Of a stretch of DNA of 48,203 nt, positions 7,467-15,688 are shown in pieces. Position numbers and translations under genes: made by a program. Numbering within the stretch: position 1 is the first letter of the stretch; each line of letters starts with the position of its first letter. Origin of the DNA: Cyanobacteria bacterium K_DeepCast_35m_m2_155. GTDB taxonomy: Bacteria; Cyanobacteriota; Cyanobacteriia; PCC-6307; Cyanobiaceae. The stretch lies in NCBI GenBank assembly GCA_016882285.1, contig VGQS01000004.1, positions 1 to 48,203 of the forward strand. The letters are read 5' to 3'. The notes under the pieces were generated by a model that made no database searches, had not been told where the DNA came from, and was given only the letters and a program-made list of their open reading frames with translations.

Positions 7467-9506
7467 GTGTCTGGCAGCTCTCCAACCCTTGAGGCCACGG
7501 CCCGGGCTGTCGAAGAGCGCCTTGTTCGATCCGGGATCGCGCTCACCATGGGTGGAGAACCCACCTTCGTGCCCGAGTTCCCTGAGGGAGCCGAATGGAG
7601 CGTGGCAGCCGATGGCCCCACCAAGCTCGGCTATGCCCGAGCTCTGGCCGCCGAGCTGCAGAACCGGGTTTGGCCTGGCTGCACGATTCTGTTCTGTCCG
7701 GGAAAGCGCTACGACGGCGAGGTCAATCCGCGCTGGGCGCTGCGCCTGATCACCACGGCCGATGGCACCCCCCTGGTGCCATCGCCTGATTTGCCGAAGC
7801 AGGGCGGCGGCACACCGCCAGGGCCACAAGCGATCGAGGCGCTGCTCAGCGGCCTTGGTCTGTGCCTGGGAGTGATGCTGCATCCCCTGGAGCTCAGTGA
7901 TCCAGGCGATGCTCAGCGCCGGGTCTGGGCTGTTCCGTTGGCCTGGGATCAGGAGCGCTGGCACACCACCGCCTGGACCCTGCAGCCTGCGTTGCGCCAG
8001 CTCAATGGCGCTGCCGGACCTGCAGGGCTGCGGCTGCCGCTGGAGCATTTCCCCGCCGGCGTGCTGAAGCAGGTGCTCACCATTGAGGTGCATGCCGACG
8101 GCTGGGGGGTGTTTTTGCCGCCGGTGCCGCGGCAGCCCTTTGAGCAGTTGCTGCAGGCGATCGCTGCGAGCAGCAGCAGCCTGCTGCCCCCGGAGCTCAG
8201 CGGTGTGTTGCCCCTTGACCTGGACGGCCGCTGGCAGGTGCTTGGCCTCACTGCTGATCCAGGGGTGCTCGAGGTCAACCTGCCGGTTTGCAGCAGCTGG
8301 CAGCAGTACGCCGACTGGTTGCAAGCGCTCGAAGAAGCTGGAACTCAGGTCGGTTTGCGCAGCTTCAAACAGCAGGGTGATCGCAGCAGCGGCACCGGTG
8401 GCGGCAACCACCTGCTGTTGGGTGGCCCGGAGCTCAGCCGGCACCCGTTGTTTGTCAGACCGGCATGGCTGGTGGCCATCCTGCGTTACTGGCAGCGCCA
8501 TCCATCGCTGGCCTATCTGTTCAGCGGCAACAGTGTGGGCCCAGCCTCGCAGGCGCCGCGCTGCGATGAAGGCAGCACCAGCCTGCTCGATCTGGAGCTG
8601 GCCCATCGCCTGCTCGAGCAGCTGCGCGAAGGCGAGGATCACCGCGTTGCCATGGGTGAAACCCTGCGGCACCTGCATGCCGACCGCAGCGGCAACACCC
8701 ATCGCAGCGAAATCAGCCTTGACAAGTTCTGGAACCCGGCCTGGAGCGCCGGTTGCCAGGGGCTGCTCGAATTTCGCGCCATCGAGTCGATGCCCGACCA
8801 CCGCTGGAGTGCTGCTGTGGCTCTGCTGGTGCGAGCACTGGTCGTGATGTTGCTCGACCCTGCACGGCGCCCGGCTGCCTTGCATCCCTGGGGCGACGTG
8901 TTGCATGACCAGGCGTTGTTGCCCAGCCAACTCCTGGCTGACCTGCACCTGGTGCTCGCCGATCTTGAGGCTGCAGCTTTGCCCCTGCCGGGTGCGCTGT
9001 TCCATGCGATCTGGCAGTGGCGCTTTCCGCTGCTGTTGCATTGGCAGAGCCAGGACCTGGGCCTCGAGATCCGCGAAGCACTTGAGCCCTGGCCCCTGCT
9101 GTGCGACGTTCCGGTTGAGGGGGGCAGCACCAGCCGCTTTGTGGACAGTTCGCTGCGGCGCTTTGAAGTGATGGTCCATGGCCCCTTCAGCCAGCATCTC
9201 CAGCTCAAGATCGATGGCCGGCCGCTGCCGCTCGCAGCAGGTGCTGGCCAGCCGATCGCGGTTCGCTACCGGCAGGAGGCTTTGTATCCCTGCCTGCATC
9301 CGTTGATGCCGGTGCATGTGCCGCTGCGGCTGGATCTGGTTGCACTGGCCGATGAACGTCCCATCGCCAGCTGGATCCTCGAGGATCCGGCCAGCGGTTG
9401 TTGCAGCCTTGAACCTGGGGTCGGCGCTGCGTCTCAGCCCGCAGCCGCGGCCCTGCCCTTGCGGCCAGCAGCACCGGGCCTGTGCACCATGGATCTGCGC
9501 TTCTGA
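7467..9506 (+). CDS. DUF2126 family protein (transglutaminase-associated)
   Basis: 679 residues. The signature LTMGGEPTFV (about residues 27-36), PGKRYDGE-x-NPRWALR, a Gly-rich GTGGGNHLLLGG core and the C-terminal GGSTSRFVDSSLRRFEVMVHG stretch match DUF2126. This family is usually fused to, or encoded beside, transglutaminase-like proteases and alpha-E/ATP-grasp proteins in presumed peptide-modification clusters. No such partner lies in this window, and the protein lacks the N-terminal transglutaminase domain of the longer members. The GTG start puts the GGEPTF motif near the N-terminus as expected. Biochemical activity is unknown. Confidence 0.8.
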   Translation: MSGSSPTLEATARAVEERLVRSGIALTMGGEPTFVPEFPEGAEWSVAADGPTKLGYARALAAELQNRVWPGCTILFCPGKRYDGEVNPRWALRLITTADGTPLVPSPDLPKQGGGTPPGPQAIEALLSGLGLCLGVMLHPLELSDPGDAQRRVWAVPLAWDQERWHTTAWTLQPALRQLNGAAGPAGLRLPLEHFPAGVLKQVLTIEVHADGWGVFLPPVPRQPFEQLLQAIAASSSSLLPPELSGVLPLDLDGRWQVLGLTADPGVLEVNLPVCSSWQQYADWLQALEEAGTQVGLRSFKQQGDRSSGTGGGNHLLLGGPELSRHPLFVRPAWLVAILRYWQRHPSLAYLFSGNSVGPASQAPRCDEGSTSLLDLELAHRLLEQLREGEDHRVAMGETLRHLHADRSGNTHRSEISLDKFWNPAWSAGCQGLLEFRAIESMPDHRWSAAVALLVRALVVMLLDPARRPAALHPWGDVLHDQALLPSQLLADLHLVLADLEAAALPLPGALFHAIWQWRFPLLLHWQSQDLGLEIREALEPWPLLCDVPVEGGSTSRFVDSSLRRFEVMVHGPFSQHLQLKIDGRPLPLAAGAGQPIAVRYRQEALYPCLHPLMPVHVPLRLDLVALADERPIASWILEDPASGCCSLEPGVGAASQPAAAALPLRPAAPGLCTMDLRF

Positions 9507-9512
9507 ATCGCC

Positions 9513-9866
9513 ATGCCCCTGATCACGGTCAAGACCTCGGCCAAGGCCCCTGAGCCCTCAGCGCGTCAGGCCTTGCTGCAGCAGCTCTCGGCCGAGCTCG
9601 CCGCTCTGCTGGGCAAACCCGAGCGCTATGTCATGACCGCGCTGGAGAGTGACGCCGCCATGACGTTTGCCGGCGATAGCGCTCCTGCGGCCTACGTCGA
9701 AGTCAAGAGCATCGGCGCTCTGGGTGGTGATCGCACTCGCCAGATCAGTGCCGCCCTGTGCACCCACCTGCAGACACACCTGAGCGTGCCGGCTGATCGC
9801 ATCTACATCAGCTTTGACGATGTTCCTGCCAACCTCTGGGGCTGGAACGGCAGCACCTTTGGTTGA
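9513..9866 (+). CDS. MIF-like tautomerase (phenylpyruvate tautomerase-related)
   Basis: 117 residues, the size of macrophage migration inhibitory factor homologues. Pro-2, exposed as the catalytic base after Met removal, is present (MPLITVKTS). The conserved YVMTALE, AAYVEVKSIG and IYISFDDVPANLWGWNGSTFG segments are also visible. It probably tautomerises phenylpyruvate-like keto acids; the physiological substrate in cyanobacteria is unknown. It starts 6 bp after the DUF2126 gene, so co-transcription is likely. Confidence 0.9.
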   Translation: MPLITVKTSAKAPEPSARQALLQQLSAELAALLGKPERYVMTALESDAAMTFAGDSAPAAYVEVKSIGALGGDRTRQISAALCTHLQTHLSVPADRIYISFDDVPANLWGWNGSTFG

Positions 9867-9928
9867 GGACTGTTGGGGGTCTGGGGGCGACGTTGCTAGG
9901 CCAGGAGTTCCTGTCTCTTTCGACTGCG

Positions 9929-10513
9929 ATGTCGCTCTCTGCCATCGAGTGCCCTGATGGGCTCTGCCACAGCCACCACGGCGGACACAACGTCAGTCGC
10001 GACGCCCTGCAGTCCAGCCTCAGGCGCCATGGCGTCAGCTGGTGTGAACGCCTGGCCGAGCGGGTTTTTGAGATCTCGATCGACAGCTACAGCCAGAGTG
10101 TCGCCCCTGGTCTGCAAGGCAGTGGCTGGCAGCGCCGGCATCTCGATTGGGAGTTCCGTCTTTCCGCAGAGGCGGCAGAACCGGAACGCACCCTGGTCGA
10201 TGGCGCGCTCAACGCGGTGGAGAGCTTTCTCCACAGCCGCCAGGTCCAGCGACTGTTTGTCGATGAATTGGTGCATGGCACCCTCAGCGAAGCCGGGTTG
10301 AGCTCCAGCGTTCGATCTCGGGCCTTGCAACAGTTGATCGAGCAGGAGCTGCTGGCCCTGCTGCGTGAGCAGCGCGACGGTCTGCTCGATCGCGTGGCGC
10401 AGGCGGTGCTCGACGAGGCGGGCGGCTCTTTTGAACTGGCGCGTGGCGAGTCCGAATCGGCCCTGCAGGAGGTGGAGCGATTGCTGGTCCACCACGCCGA
10501 AGCCAGCCGGTAA
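9929..10513 (+). CDS. Unknown protein with Cys/His-rich N-terminus
   Basis: 194 residues from the ATG at 9929; the frame also opens at a TTG at 9863 that would overlap the tautomerase stop. The N-terminus is unusual: CPDGLCHSHHGGH, two Cys and four His in 13 residues, a plausible metal site. The rest is polar and helical, with a Leu/Glu/Arg-rich C-terminal half (about residues 120-190) that could form a helical bundle. No membrane segment. I do not recognise the family. It sits between MIF and the PPC-glutaredoxin gene (10 bp gap) on the same strand. Confidence 0.65.
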   Translation: MSLSAIECPDGLCHSHHGGHNVSRDALQSSLRRHGVSWCERLAERVFEISIDSYSQSVAPGLQGSGWQRRHLDWEFRLSAEAAEPERTLVDGALNAVESFLHSRQVQRLFVDELVHGTLSEAGLSSSVRSRALQQLIEQELLALLREQRDGLLDRVAQAVLDEAGGSFELARGESESALQEVERLLVHHAEASR

Positions 10514-10523
10514 TCTGTGGCGC

Positions 10524-11117
10524 ATGCGCGCCGTGCCCCTTCACCTCGATCCAGGCAGCGATGTGCGCCGCAGCATCGAGCAGCTGGCCCGGCGTCAGGC
10601 GCTGTCTGGCTTCGTGCTCAGCGTGGTGGGCAACCTCACCCAGGCGGCCTTCCAGTGCCCTGGCAAGAGCCAACCCACCCTGCTGTCAGGGGAGCTTGAG
10701 ATCATCACGTTGCAGGGCACCTTCTCTCCTGATGGGGTGCACCTGCACCTGAGTTTTTCCGATGCTGATTGCCAGGTCTGGGGCGGCCACTTAGAGCCAG
10801 GCTCGCTGGTGTTCAAAGGCGCTGATCTGCTGCTGGGCTGCCTTGACGGCTCACCCGCCCAGCCTGCGTTCGCCAGTGCTGCCGCCAGCGCCCCAGCGAG
10901 CACGCGGGAGCCGCGCGTCGCGGTTGCTGTGGCGCCTGGGTGCCCTTACTCGCGGCGTGCTGTGCGGTTGCTGAGAACCCTGGGGATCGCCCACAGCCTG
11001 GTTGACCCACAAGCCGGTGTGCCAGTGCCCCAGATCCACATCGATGGCGTGTGCATCGGCGGCTATGCCGAGCTGGCCGAGCTGCATGGCAGCGGTCAAC
11101 TCGACGCCCTGCGCTGA
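10524..11117 (+). CDS. PPC (DUF296) domain fused to glutaredoxin
   Basis: 197 residues from the ATG at 10524; the longer open frame upstream overlaps the previous gene and was rejected. Residues about 8-107 form a PPC/DUF296 domain (PGSDVRRSIEQLARRQ, GELEIITLQGTFSPDG-x-HLHL, GGHLEPGSLVFKGADLLLG), a fold found in plant AT-hook proteins and in small bacterial proteins of unclear role. A Pro/Ala linker follows. Residues about 131-197 resemble glutaredoxin, with a C140-P-Y-S143 active site and the glutathione-binding VPQIHIDGVCIGGYAEL region. Only the first active-site Cys is kept, which suggests monothiol chemistry. The sensing role is inference. Confidence 0.82.
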   Translation: MRAVPLHLDPGSDVRRSIEQLARRQALSGFVLSVVGNLTQAAFQCPGKSQPTLLSGELEIITLQGTFSPDGVHLHLSFSDADCQVWGGHLEPGSLVFKGADLLLGCLDGSPAQPAFASAAASAPASTREPRVAVAVAPGCPYSRRAVRLLRTLGIAHSLVDPQAGVPVPQIHIDGVCIGGYAELAELHGSGQLDALR

Positions 11118-11206
11118 ATCAGCGGCAACGCCGCATTGTGGTACTGCATCGTCAGCACATGACCCTCAGTCAGCTCTGAACACAACAGGCTCGGTAGGCC
11201 CTGCTG

Positions 11207-11944
11207 ATGGCCGCGATGATCACGGTGATGGAGGATCTGCCGGCCGGAACGCTCGGCTTTGCATTCAGCGGCGAGGTGAGCGGCCGCGACTACGACAGCG
11301 TGCTGGTTCCTGCTATCGACCGGGCGATTGATCAACATGGGCGCATCAAGGCTCTGCTGGAGTTCGGTCCTGCGTTCAAGGGCTACACCCTCGAAGCCGC
11401 CTGGGATGACACGACCCTGGGGTTGCGTCACTGGGATGGATTTGAGCGGATGGCCGTGCTCAGCGATGTGCCATGGCTGCGGCAGGCGGTGCGGGCTTTG
11501 GGGCTGGTGTTTCCTTGTCCGATCCGTCTGTTTGGTGCCGGAGAAACCGACCAGGCCCGGCGCTGGTTGAGCGAATCGCTCGGCACGATTCATGTTGACC
11601 AGAGCGGCGAGGTGGTCACGATTGAAATGATCGGCTGCCTCGATGCCGAGGCCTACAGCCGCATCGACGATGACCTGGCCCAGGTGTTCAGTCACCAGAA
11701 GCAGCCGGTTCGCTTGCTGCTGGACCTGCGCCAGTTCGATGGTTGGCTTGGTCTGGGCGCCCTGTCGCAGCACCTGGCCTTGATTCGCGACTACCGCACC
11801 CTGCCGCGGCTGGTGGCCGTGATCGGCTCGCAGCGCTGGCAGCATGCCGCCCAGCGCCGACTGGCCCGCTTTGTCAATGCGCGCACGCGCTATTTCGACA
11901 GCGATCACTTCGGCGATGCCCAACAGTGGCTGTGCATGGGCTGA
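11207..11944 (+). CDS. Tandem SpoIIAA-like (STAS/SEC14 fold) protein
   Basis: 245 residues made of two copies of the SpoIIAA-like domain (PF11964 type). Copy 1, about residues 4-122, has FSGEVSGRDYDSVLVPAI, AAWDDTTLGLRHWDGFERMAVLSD and a terminal ETDQARRWLSE. Copy 2, about 125-245, has IGCLDAEAYSRIDDDLAQVF, LPRLVAVIGSQRWQHAAQRRLARF and SDHFGDAQQWL. Single-domain relatives are soluble; lipid or ligand binding has been proposed for the fold. No phosphorylatable SpoIIAA Ser motif is evident. Position 89 bp after the PPC-glutaredoxin gene leaves operon membership open. The ATG at 11216 is an alternative start. Confidence 0.75.
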   Translation: MAAMITVMEDLPAGTLGFAFSGEVSGRDYDSVLVPAIDRAIDQHGRIKALLEFGPAFKGYTLEAAWDDTTLGLRHWDGFERMAVLSDVPWLRQAVRALGLVFPCPIRLFGAGETDQARRWLSESLGTIHVDQSGEVVTIEMIGCLDAEAYSRIDDDLAQVFSHQKQPVRLLLDLRQFDGWLGLGALSQHLALIRDYRTLPRLVAVIGSQRWQHAAQRRLARFVNARTRYFDSDHFGDAQQWLCMG

Positions 11945-11972
11945 ATCGCGAGGCCTCAAGAGGGCTGGCGAG

Positions 11973-12509
11973 TCAGCTGCGAAGGTGACGCTTGATCTGT
12001 GCCAGCCATTGACCTGGCAGATCGTTGTGCCGCAGCTCAAGCCTGAACATTGAGCGCAGCAGCGGCTGACCGCCCAGCGCAACAGCACCCCAGAGATGCG
12101 CAATCAAGCTCAGCGTGAGCAGCAGCCAGGCCAGCAGATGCACGGTGTAGACAACGGGGTCCAGCACCCCTTCACGCAGCCAATCTTCATCCATCAGCTT
12201 GCCGCTGCCGATCGCCAGAGCCAGGGCCGCTAGCGGCAGGGCATTGGCGGCGCGCCGTAGCCGCGCCTTGCCCAGGCTCAGGGCATAGGCCCCAAACAGC
12301 ACGGCAACCGGCAGCAGCAGCACACCCGCTGTGCCATGGATGTCGATCCAATCGCCGCCGATCTCCTGCAACCAAGCCCACTGCAGCGGCAGCCCGCGGC
12401 GATCGGCCGTTAGCCACACCAGCAACCCGCTCAGCCAGGCGCTCAGGACCAGCAGCGCCGTGCCCCCGTGCAGCAACCGCAACAGTGAGGGCTGATACGG
12501 GCGAGCCAT
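11973..12509 (-). CDS. Di-heme cytochrome b561-type membrane protein
   Basis: 178 residues with four membrane segments. His residues suited to two b hemes are H14 (LRLLHGGTAL), H58 (DIHGTAG), H124 (VYTVHLLAW) and H138 (SLIAHLWG). This matches the bacterial cytochrome b/b561 family that passes electrons between quinone or periplasmic donors and acceptors. It is the last gene of the sulfur operon and its ATG shares one base with the gor stop. A role in taking electrons from, or giving them to, sulfur or thiol chemistry is inference from context. Confidence 0.82.
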   Translation of the reverse strand: MARPYQPSLLRLLHGGTALLVLSAWLSGLLVWLTADRRGLPLQWAWLQEIGGDWIDIHGTAGVLLLPVAVLFGAYALSLGKARLRRAANALPLAALALAIGSGKLMDEDWLREGVLDPVVYTVHLLAWLLLTLSLIAHLWGAVALGGQPLLRSMFRLELRHNDLPGQWLAQIKRHLRS

Positions 12510-13870
12510 CAGTTCGGCATCGTCACAAATTCCTCGGCAACCGTAGGGTGCAAGGCCATGGTTCGGTCGAAATCGGCCTTGGTGGCTCCCATGCCGATCG
12601 CCACGGCCGCCATCTGAATGATCTCGGCGGCGTGATCGCCCACCATGTGGCAGCCGAGCACGCGGCCATCGCTCTGCCGTACGACCAGCTTGAGCAGCAC
12701 CTTGGGATCGCGCTTGGGCAGGGCCTGGCTCATGGGCCGGAAGCGTGCGCGATGGATGCGAATCTGGTCTGAGCCGTAGCGCTCGATCGCCTCCTCTTCG
12801 CTGAGCCCCACGCTGCTGAGCTCAGGTTGGCTGAAGACCGCACACGCCACCAGGTTGTGGTCGACCTGACGGGGTTTGTTGCCATACACCGAGTCGGCAA
12901 AGGCCCGCCCTTCGTCAATCGCGACCGGCGTCAGATTGATCCGGTCGGTCACGTCTCCAACCGCGTAGATGTGGGCAATGTTGGTTTGCTGCTGGGCGTT
13001 GACCGGGATGCGATGTCCCTCGAACGCCACACCGGCAGCTTCCAGGTTGAGCCCCTCGACAAAGGGCCTGCGGCCTGTAGCCAGCAGGACCCCGCCGCAG
13101 CCGATGCGCTCGCCGCTCTGGCTCACCACGGTGAGATCACCGGGGCAACCTTCAATGGCTGCTGGGCTATGGGCGAGGCGAATGTCGATCCCGCTGGCCT
13201 GCATCGCCGTCTGCACCGCCTCTGCTGCTTCGCGGTCAAAGCCACGCAGCAGATGATCGCCGCGCACCAGCTGCGTCACGGCCACACCCAGGTTGTTGAG
13301 GATGCAGGCGAACTCGCAGGCGATGAATCCCGCACCCACCACCACCATGCGTTCGGGCAATGACGTCAGCTCAAACATGTCGTCGCTGAGCCAGCCCAGG
13401 TCGGCCCCGGGGATCTGCGGGCGGTGCGGCCGGCCGCCCACCGCAATCAAGATGCGTTCGGCGCGCAGCTGCTGGGCTGTGCCTGCTGCATTGGCAATGG
13501 CAATGGTGTGGGCATCGCTGAAGCTCCCCCAACCACGCAGCAGCTCCACACCGGCTTTCTCCAGAAAGCCAAGGTGCAACTCGTTGAGCCGATCGACCTC
13601 TGCTCGCACGCTGGCCAGCAGGGAGCCTGCGTCGTGGCTCAGCCCACCGATCTGCCAGCCGTAGCTGGCGGCATCGGCCAGCTGTTGCTTGTAGGCCGAG
13701 CCATAAACCAGCAGCTTCTTGGGCACGCAGCCGCGGATCACGCAGGTGCCCCCGACCCGATCACCCTCAACGATGGCCACCCGGGCCCCGTGACCGGCCG
13801 CCCGCTTGGCGGCCGCCAGCCCACCTGAGCCTGCACCCAGAACGATTAGGTCGAAGTTGTTGGGATTCAC
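12509..13870 (-). CDS. gor: Glutathione-disulfide reductase
   Basis: 453 residues. FAD site GAGSGGLAAAKRAA (residues 12-25). Redox-active disulfide C43-V-I-R-G-C48 in GGTCVIRGCVPKK. NADPH site GAGFIACEFA. C-terminal HPTVAEEFVTMP supplies the catalytic His from the other subunit of the dimer. It regenerates GSH from GSSG using NADPH in the cytoplasm. Its place in an operon with persulfide and rhodanese enzymes, with a 4 bp overlap to DUF302 upstream and a 1 bp overlap to the cytochrome downstream, suggests it also supplies GSH for, or reduces products of, sulfane-sulfur metabolism (inference). Confidence 0.95.
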   Translation of the reverse strand: MNPNNFDLIVLGAGSGGLAAAKRAAGHGARVAIVEGDRVGGTCVIRGCVPKKLLVYGSAYKQQLADAASYGWQIGGLSHDAGSLLASVRAEVDRLNELHLGFLEKAGVELLRGWGSFSDAHTIAIANAAGTAQQLRAERILIAVGGRPHRPQIPGADLGWLSDDMFELTSLPERMVVVGAGFIACEFACILNNLGVAVTQLVRGDHLLRGFDREAAEAVQTAMQASGIDIRLAHSPAAIEGCPGDLTVVSQSGERIGCGGVLLATGRRPFVEGLNLEAAGVAFEGHRIPVNAQQQTNIAHIYAVGDVTDRINLTPVAIDEGRAFADSVYGNKPRQVDHNLVACAVFSQPELSSVGLSEEEAIERYGSDQIRIHRARFRPMSQALPKRDPKVLLKLVVRQSDGRVLGCHMVGDHAAEIIQMAAVAIGMGATKADFDRTMALHPTVAEEFVTMPN

Positions 13871-14286
13871 GCTTTGAGTGCAGCAGCCGACTCGATGATC
13901 GCGCGAAGGCTCTGCTCCACCTCTTTTGCCGTGGTCACAAGAGCTGCATCGCTGCTGAGTGCGCTGAGCATCGCCACCGGGCTGATCATGCCGATGCGGG
14001 TCTGGCCCGCTTCGCTGTAGACCGAAAGCCGGCAGGGCAGAGCCATGTTCAGGCGCATGTCGCGCTCCAGCACCGCCGCGGCCTGCTGGGGCTGGCAGAC
14101 CTCGTAGATGCGGCAGTTCTCGTGGAACTCAACGCCCTTGGCGCGCAGGGTGCCACCAAGATCGTGGCTGCCCAGCAGGCCAAAGCCCTGTTGCGGGATC
14201 GCCGCCTCTAGCGCCCGGCAGGCCTGCTCAAACGATTGGTCTGTGCTGACGATCACCAGCTGATCGTGAGATCTGTCTGAGGTCAT
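13867..14286 (-). CDS. DUF302 family protein
   Basis: 139 residues from ATG 14286; a GTG at 14295 and a GTG at 14256 are alternatives. Typical DUF302 features are a [26 protein letters not shown] opening and an EVCQPQQAAAVLERDMRLNMALPCRLSVYSEAGQTRIG core. The family adopts an alpha/beta fold and is often encoded beside sulfur-oxidation genes; its biochemical role is not established. One Cys lies in the core EVCQP and one in LPCRL. The gene start lies inside the 3' end of the TauE gene (about 59 bp overlap). Confidence 0.82.
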   Translation of the reverse strand: MTSDRSHDQLVIVSTDQSFEQACRALEAAIPQQGFGLLGSHDLGGTLRAKGVEFHENCRIYEVCQPQQAAAVLERDMRLNMALPCRLSVYSEAGQTRIGMISPVAMLSALSSDAALVTTAKEVEQSLRAIIESAAALKA

Positions 14287-15121
14287 GGTGGACACTGCGA
14301 AAGGATGGTTCTGCCAAGGCTTTGCTGTTGCTGCGATGGGTCTCGAGCGCCTTAGCGGCGATTAACACCGAAGAGCCGATCAGCACGGCCGCGAAACCGC
14401 GGCGCAATTGCCATTCATTGAGGTGGGGCGAGAGCCTTTGACCGACCACAGCGCCGATTGCTCCGCCAACCAGCAACGGCAACAACAACGGCAGCTGCTG
14501 CGCTGGCCAGACGCCCAGGGCTTTGAGGGCCACCAAACTGTTGAGAGCGATCAGCACCAGACTCGTGCTGGTGGCGATCTGCATGGGCAATCCGGCCAGC
14601 AGCACCAGTGCCGGCACGATGGCAAAACCGCCGCCCACGACGGAGATACCGGTCAGCAGGCCCACCAACAAGCCTTGGACGGCCAGCGGGCAGCCGGCGC
14701 GGGGTTGCATCAGCGCGCGATTGAGCGGCAGTGGCTCTGCGTTCTTTGGCTGGGGCGTTCGCAGCATCAACCAGGCGACCACGGCTGCCACAACGGCAAA
14801 CACCGCGGGCTGGTGGACATCGGTGATCACATCGTGTTTGGCGAGGGTGCCGCCGATCCAGCTACCAGCCAGTGCTGGCAGGCCCAGCACCACGGCCGGT
14901 TGGATGGCGATCTGACGGCGCCACACGCTGGGGATGCTGTTGCCGATGGCCAGCGCTATCACCACAAGCAGCGAGATCGCAATCGCTGCGTCGGTCTTGA
15001 GGCCAGTGCCAATCGTCAGCAGGGGCATCAGCAAGATCGAACCACCAGCGCCCAGCACCGCCAGCAGAAAGCCGATCACCCCACCGCCTGCTGCAAGCAT
15101 CACCAGCGTTGTGAGCGCCAT
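14228..15121 (-). CDS. TauE/SafE-family sulfite or sulfur-anion exporter
   Basis: 297 residues, eight or nine hydrophobic segments arranged as two related halves. [24 protein letters not shown] opens the first half and [26 protein letters not shown] the second, both typical of TauE/SafE (COG0730). Family members export sulfite, sulfoacetate or related organosulfur anions across the inner membrane. Here sulfite from persulfide oxidation is the logical cargo (inference from operon). The last 30 or so residues after the final segment are polar and lie over the DUF302 start. The ATG shares one base with the upstream rhodanese stop. Confidence 0.88.
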   Translation of the reverse strand: MALTTLVMLAAGGGVIGFLLAVLGAGGSILLMPLLTIGTGLKTDAAIAISLLVVIALAIGNSIPSVWRRQIAIQPAVVLGLPALAGSWIGGTLAKHDVITDVHQPAVFAVVAAVVAWLMLRTPQPKNAEPLPLNRALMQPRAGCPLAVQGLLVGLLTGISVVGGGFAIVPALVLLAGLPMQIATSTSLVLIALNSLVALKALGVWPAQQLPLLLPLLVGGAIGAVVGQRLSPHLNEWQLRRGFAAVLIGSSVLIAAKALETHRSNSKALAEPSFRSVHHDLRQISRSAGDRQHRPIV

Positions 15122-15648
15122 CAGAGCGTCACCCGGTTCCAGGGCATCACGGCCAGCAGCCGGGCCATGCCGCAGAAGCCGCTGATGCCGGCAAACATCA
15201 TCCCGGCGCCGACGAACCCGCTGAGCCAGATCCAGCCAGGAGCAGCCGCCTGGCTGAGGATCACGCCCAGCAGCACCAGGCCGCCGGCCACGATCTGAAC
15301 CTGGCGCATCAGCGGCAGCGGTGCACCCTTGCGCTTCTCAAGCGGCAACTGCGCGCCCTGCCAGGCGATGATGCCACCCTCGAGATCGGCGATGCCAACC
15401 GCCAGACCGCGCTGGCGCAGGGCGCTCACGCCGCGTTCGCTGCGGGCGCCGCTCTGGCAGACCAGCACCAGAGGCCCATCGGGAATCGGCGCGTCTTTGA
15501 GCAATGACAGCGGGATGTTGCGGCTGCCGGGAATGTGGCCGCCGACAAATTCCATCGGCTCGCGCACATCGACGATCGAGATGCGGCCGCTACGGCGCTG
15601 TTCGTCGAGCTCGTGGGGGCTGAGGCGCAGGGTGGTGGTGGTGGTCAT
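15121..15648 (-). CDS. Rhodanese-DUF2892 membrane protein (YgaP-like)
   Basis: 175 residues. An N-terminal rhodanese domain (about 1-105) has the active loop VCQSGARS with C64 as the persulfide carrier and VDVREPMEFVGGHIPGSRNIP upstream. Two C-terminal membrane segments (about 113-135 and 140-165) form the DUF2892 part. E. coli YgaP has the same build and moves sulfane sulfur at the membrane. It is the second gene of the sulfur operon, 40 bp after the dioxygenase-like gene and coupled to TauE by a 1 bp overlap. Confidence 0.9.
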   Translation of the reverse strand: MTTTTTLRLSPHELDEQRRSGRISIVDVREPMEFVGGHIPGSRNIPLSLLKDAPIPDGPLVLVCQSGARSERGVSALRQRGLAVGIADLEGGIIAWQGAQLPLEKRKGAPLPLMRQVQIVAGGLVLLGVILSQAAAPGWIWLSGFVGAGMMFAGISGFCGMARLLAVMPWNRVTL

Positions 15649-15688
15649 GGCGTGTGGTTGATGACGTTGTGCGTTGGTTTGGGGTCAA

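Noticed and set aside
7098-9317. Long antisense open frame (739 codons) opposite the DUF2126 gene
   Set aside because: Its translation is Gln/Arg/His-rich with no family motif. It arises because the GC-rich plus-strand gene seldom places stop codons in that antisense frame.
11096-12103. 335-codon minus-strand frame over the SpoIIAA-like gene
   Set aside because: It overlaps a better-supported gene along its whole length and shows no recognisable domain.
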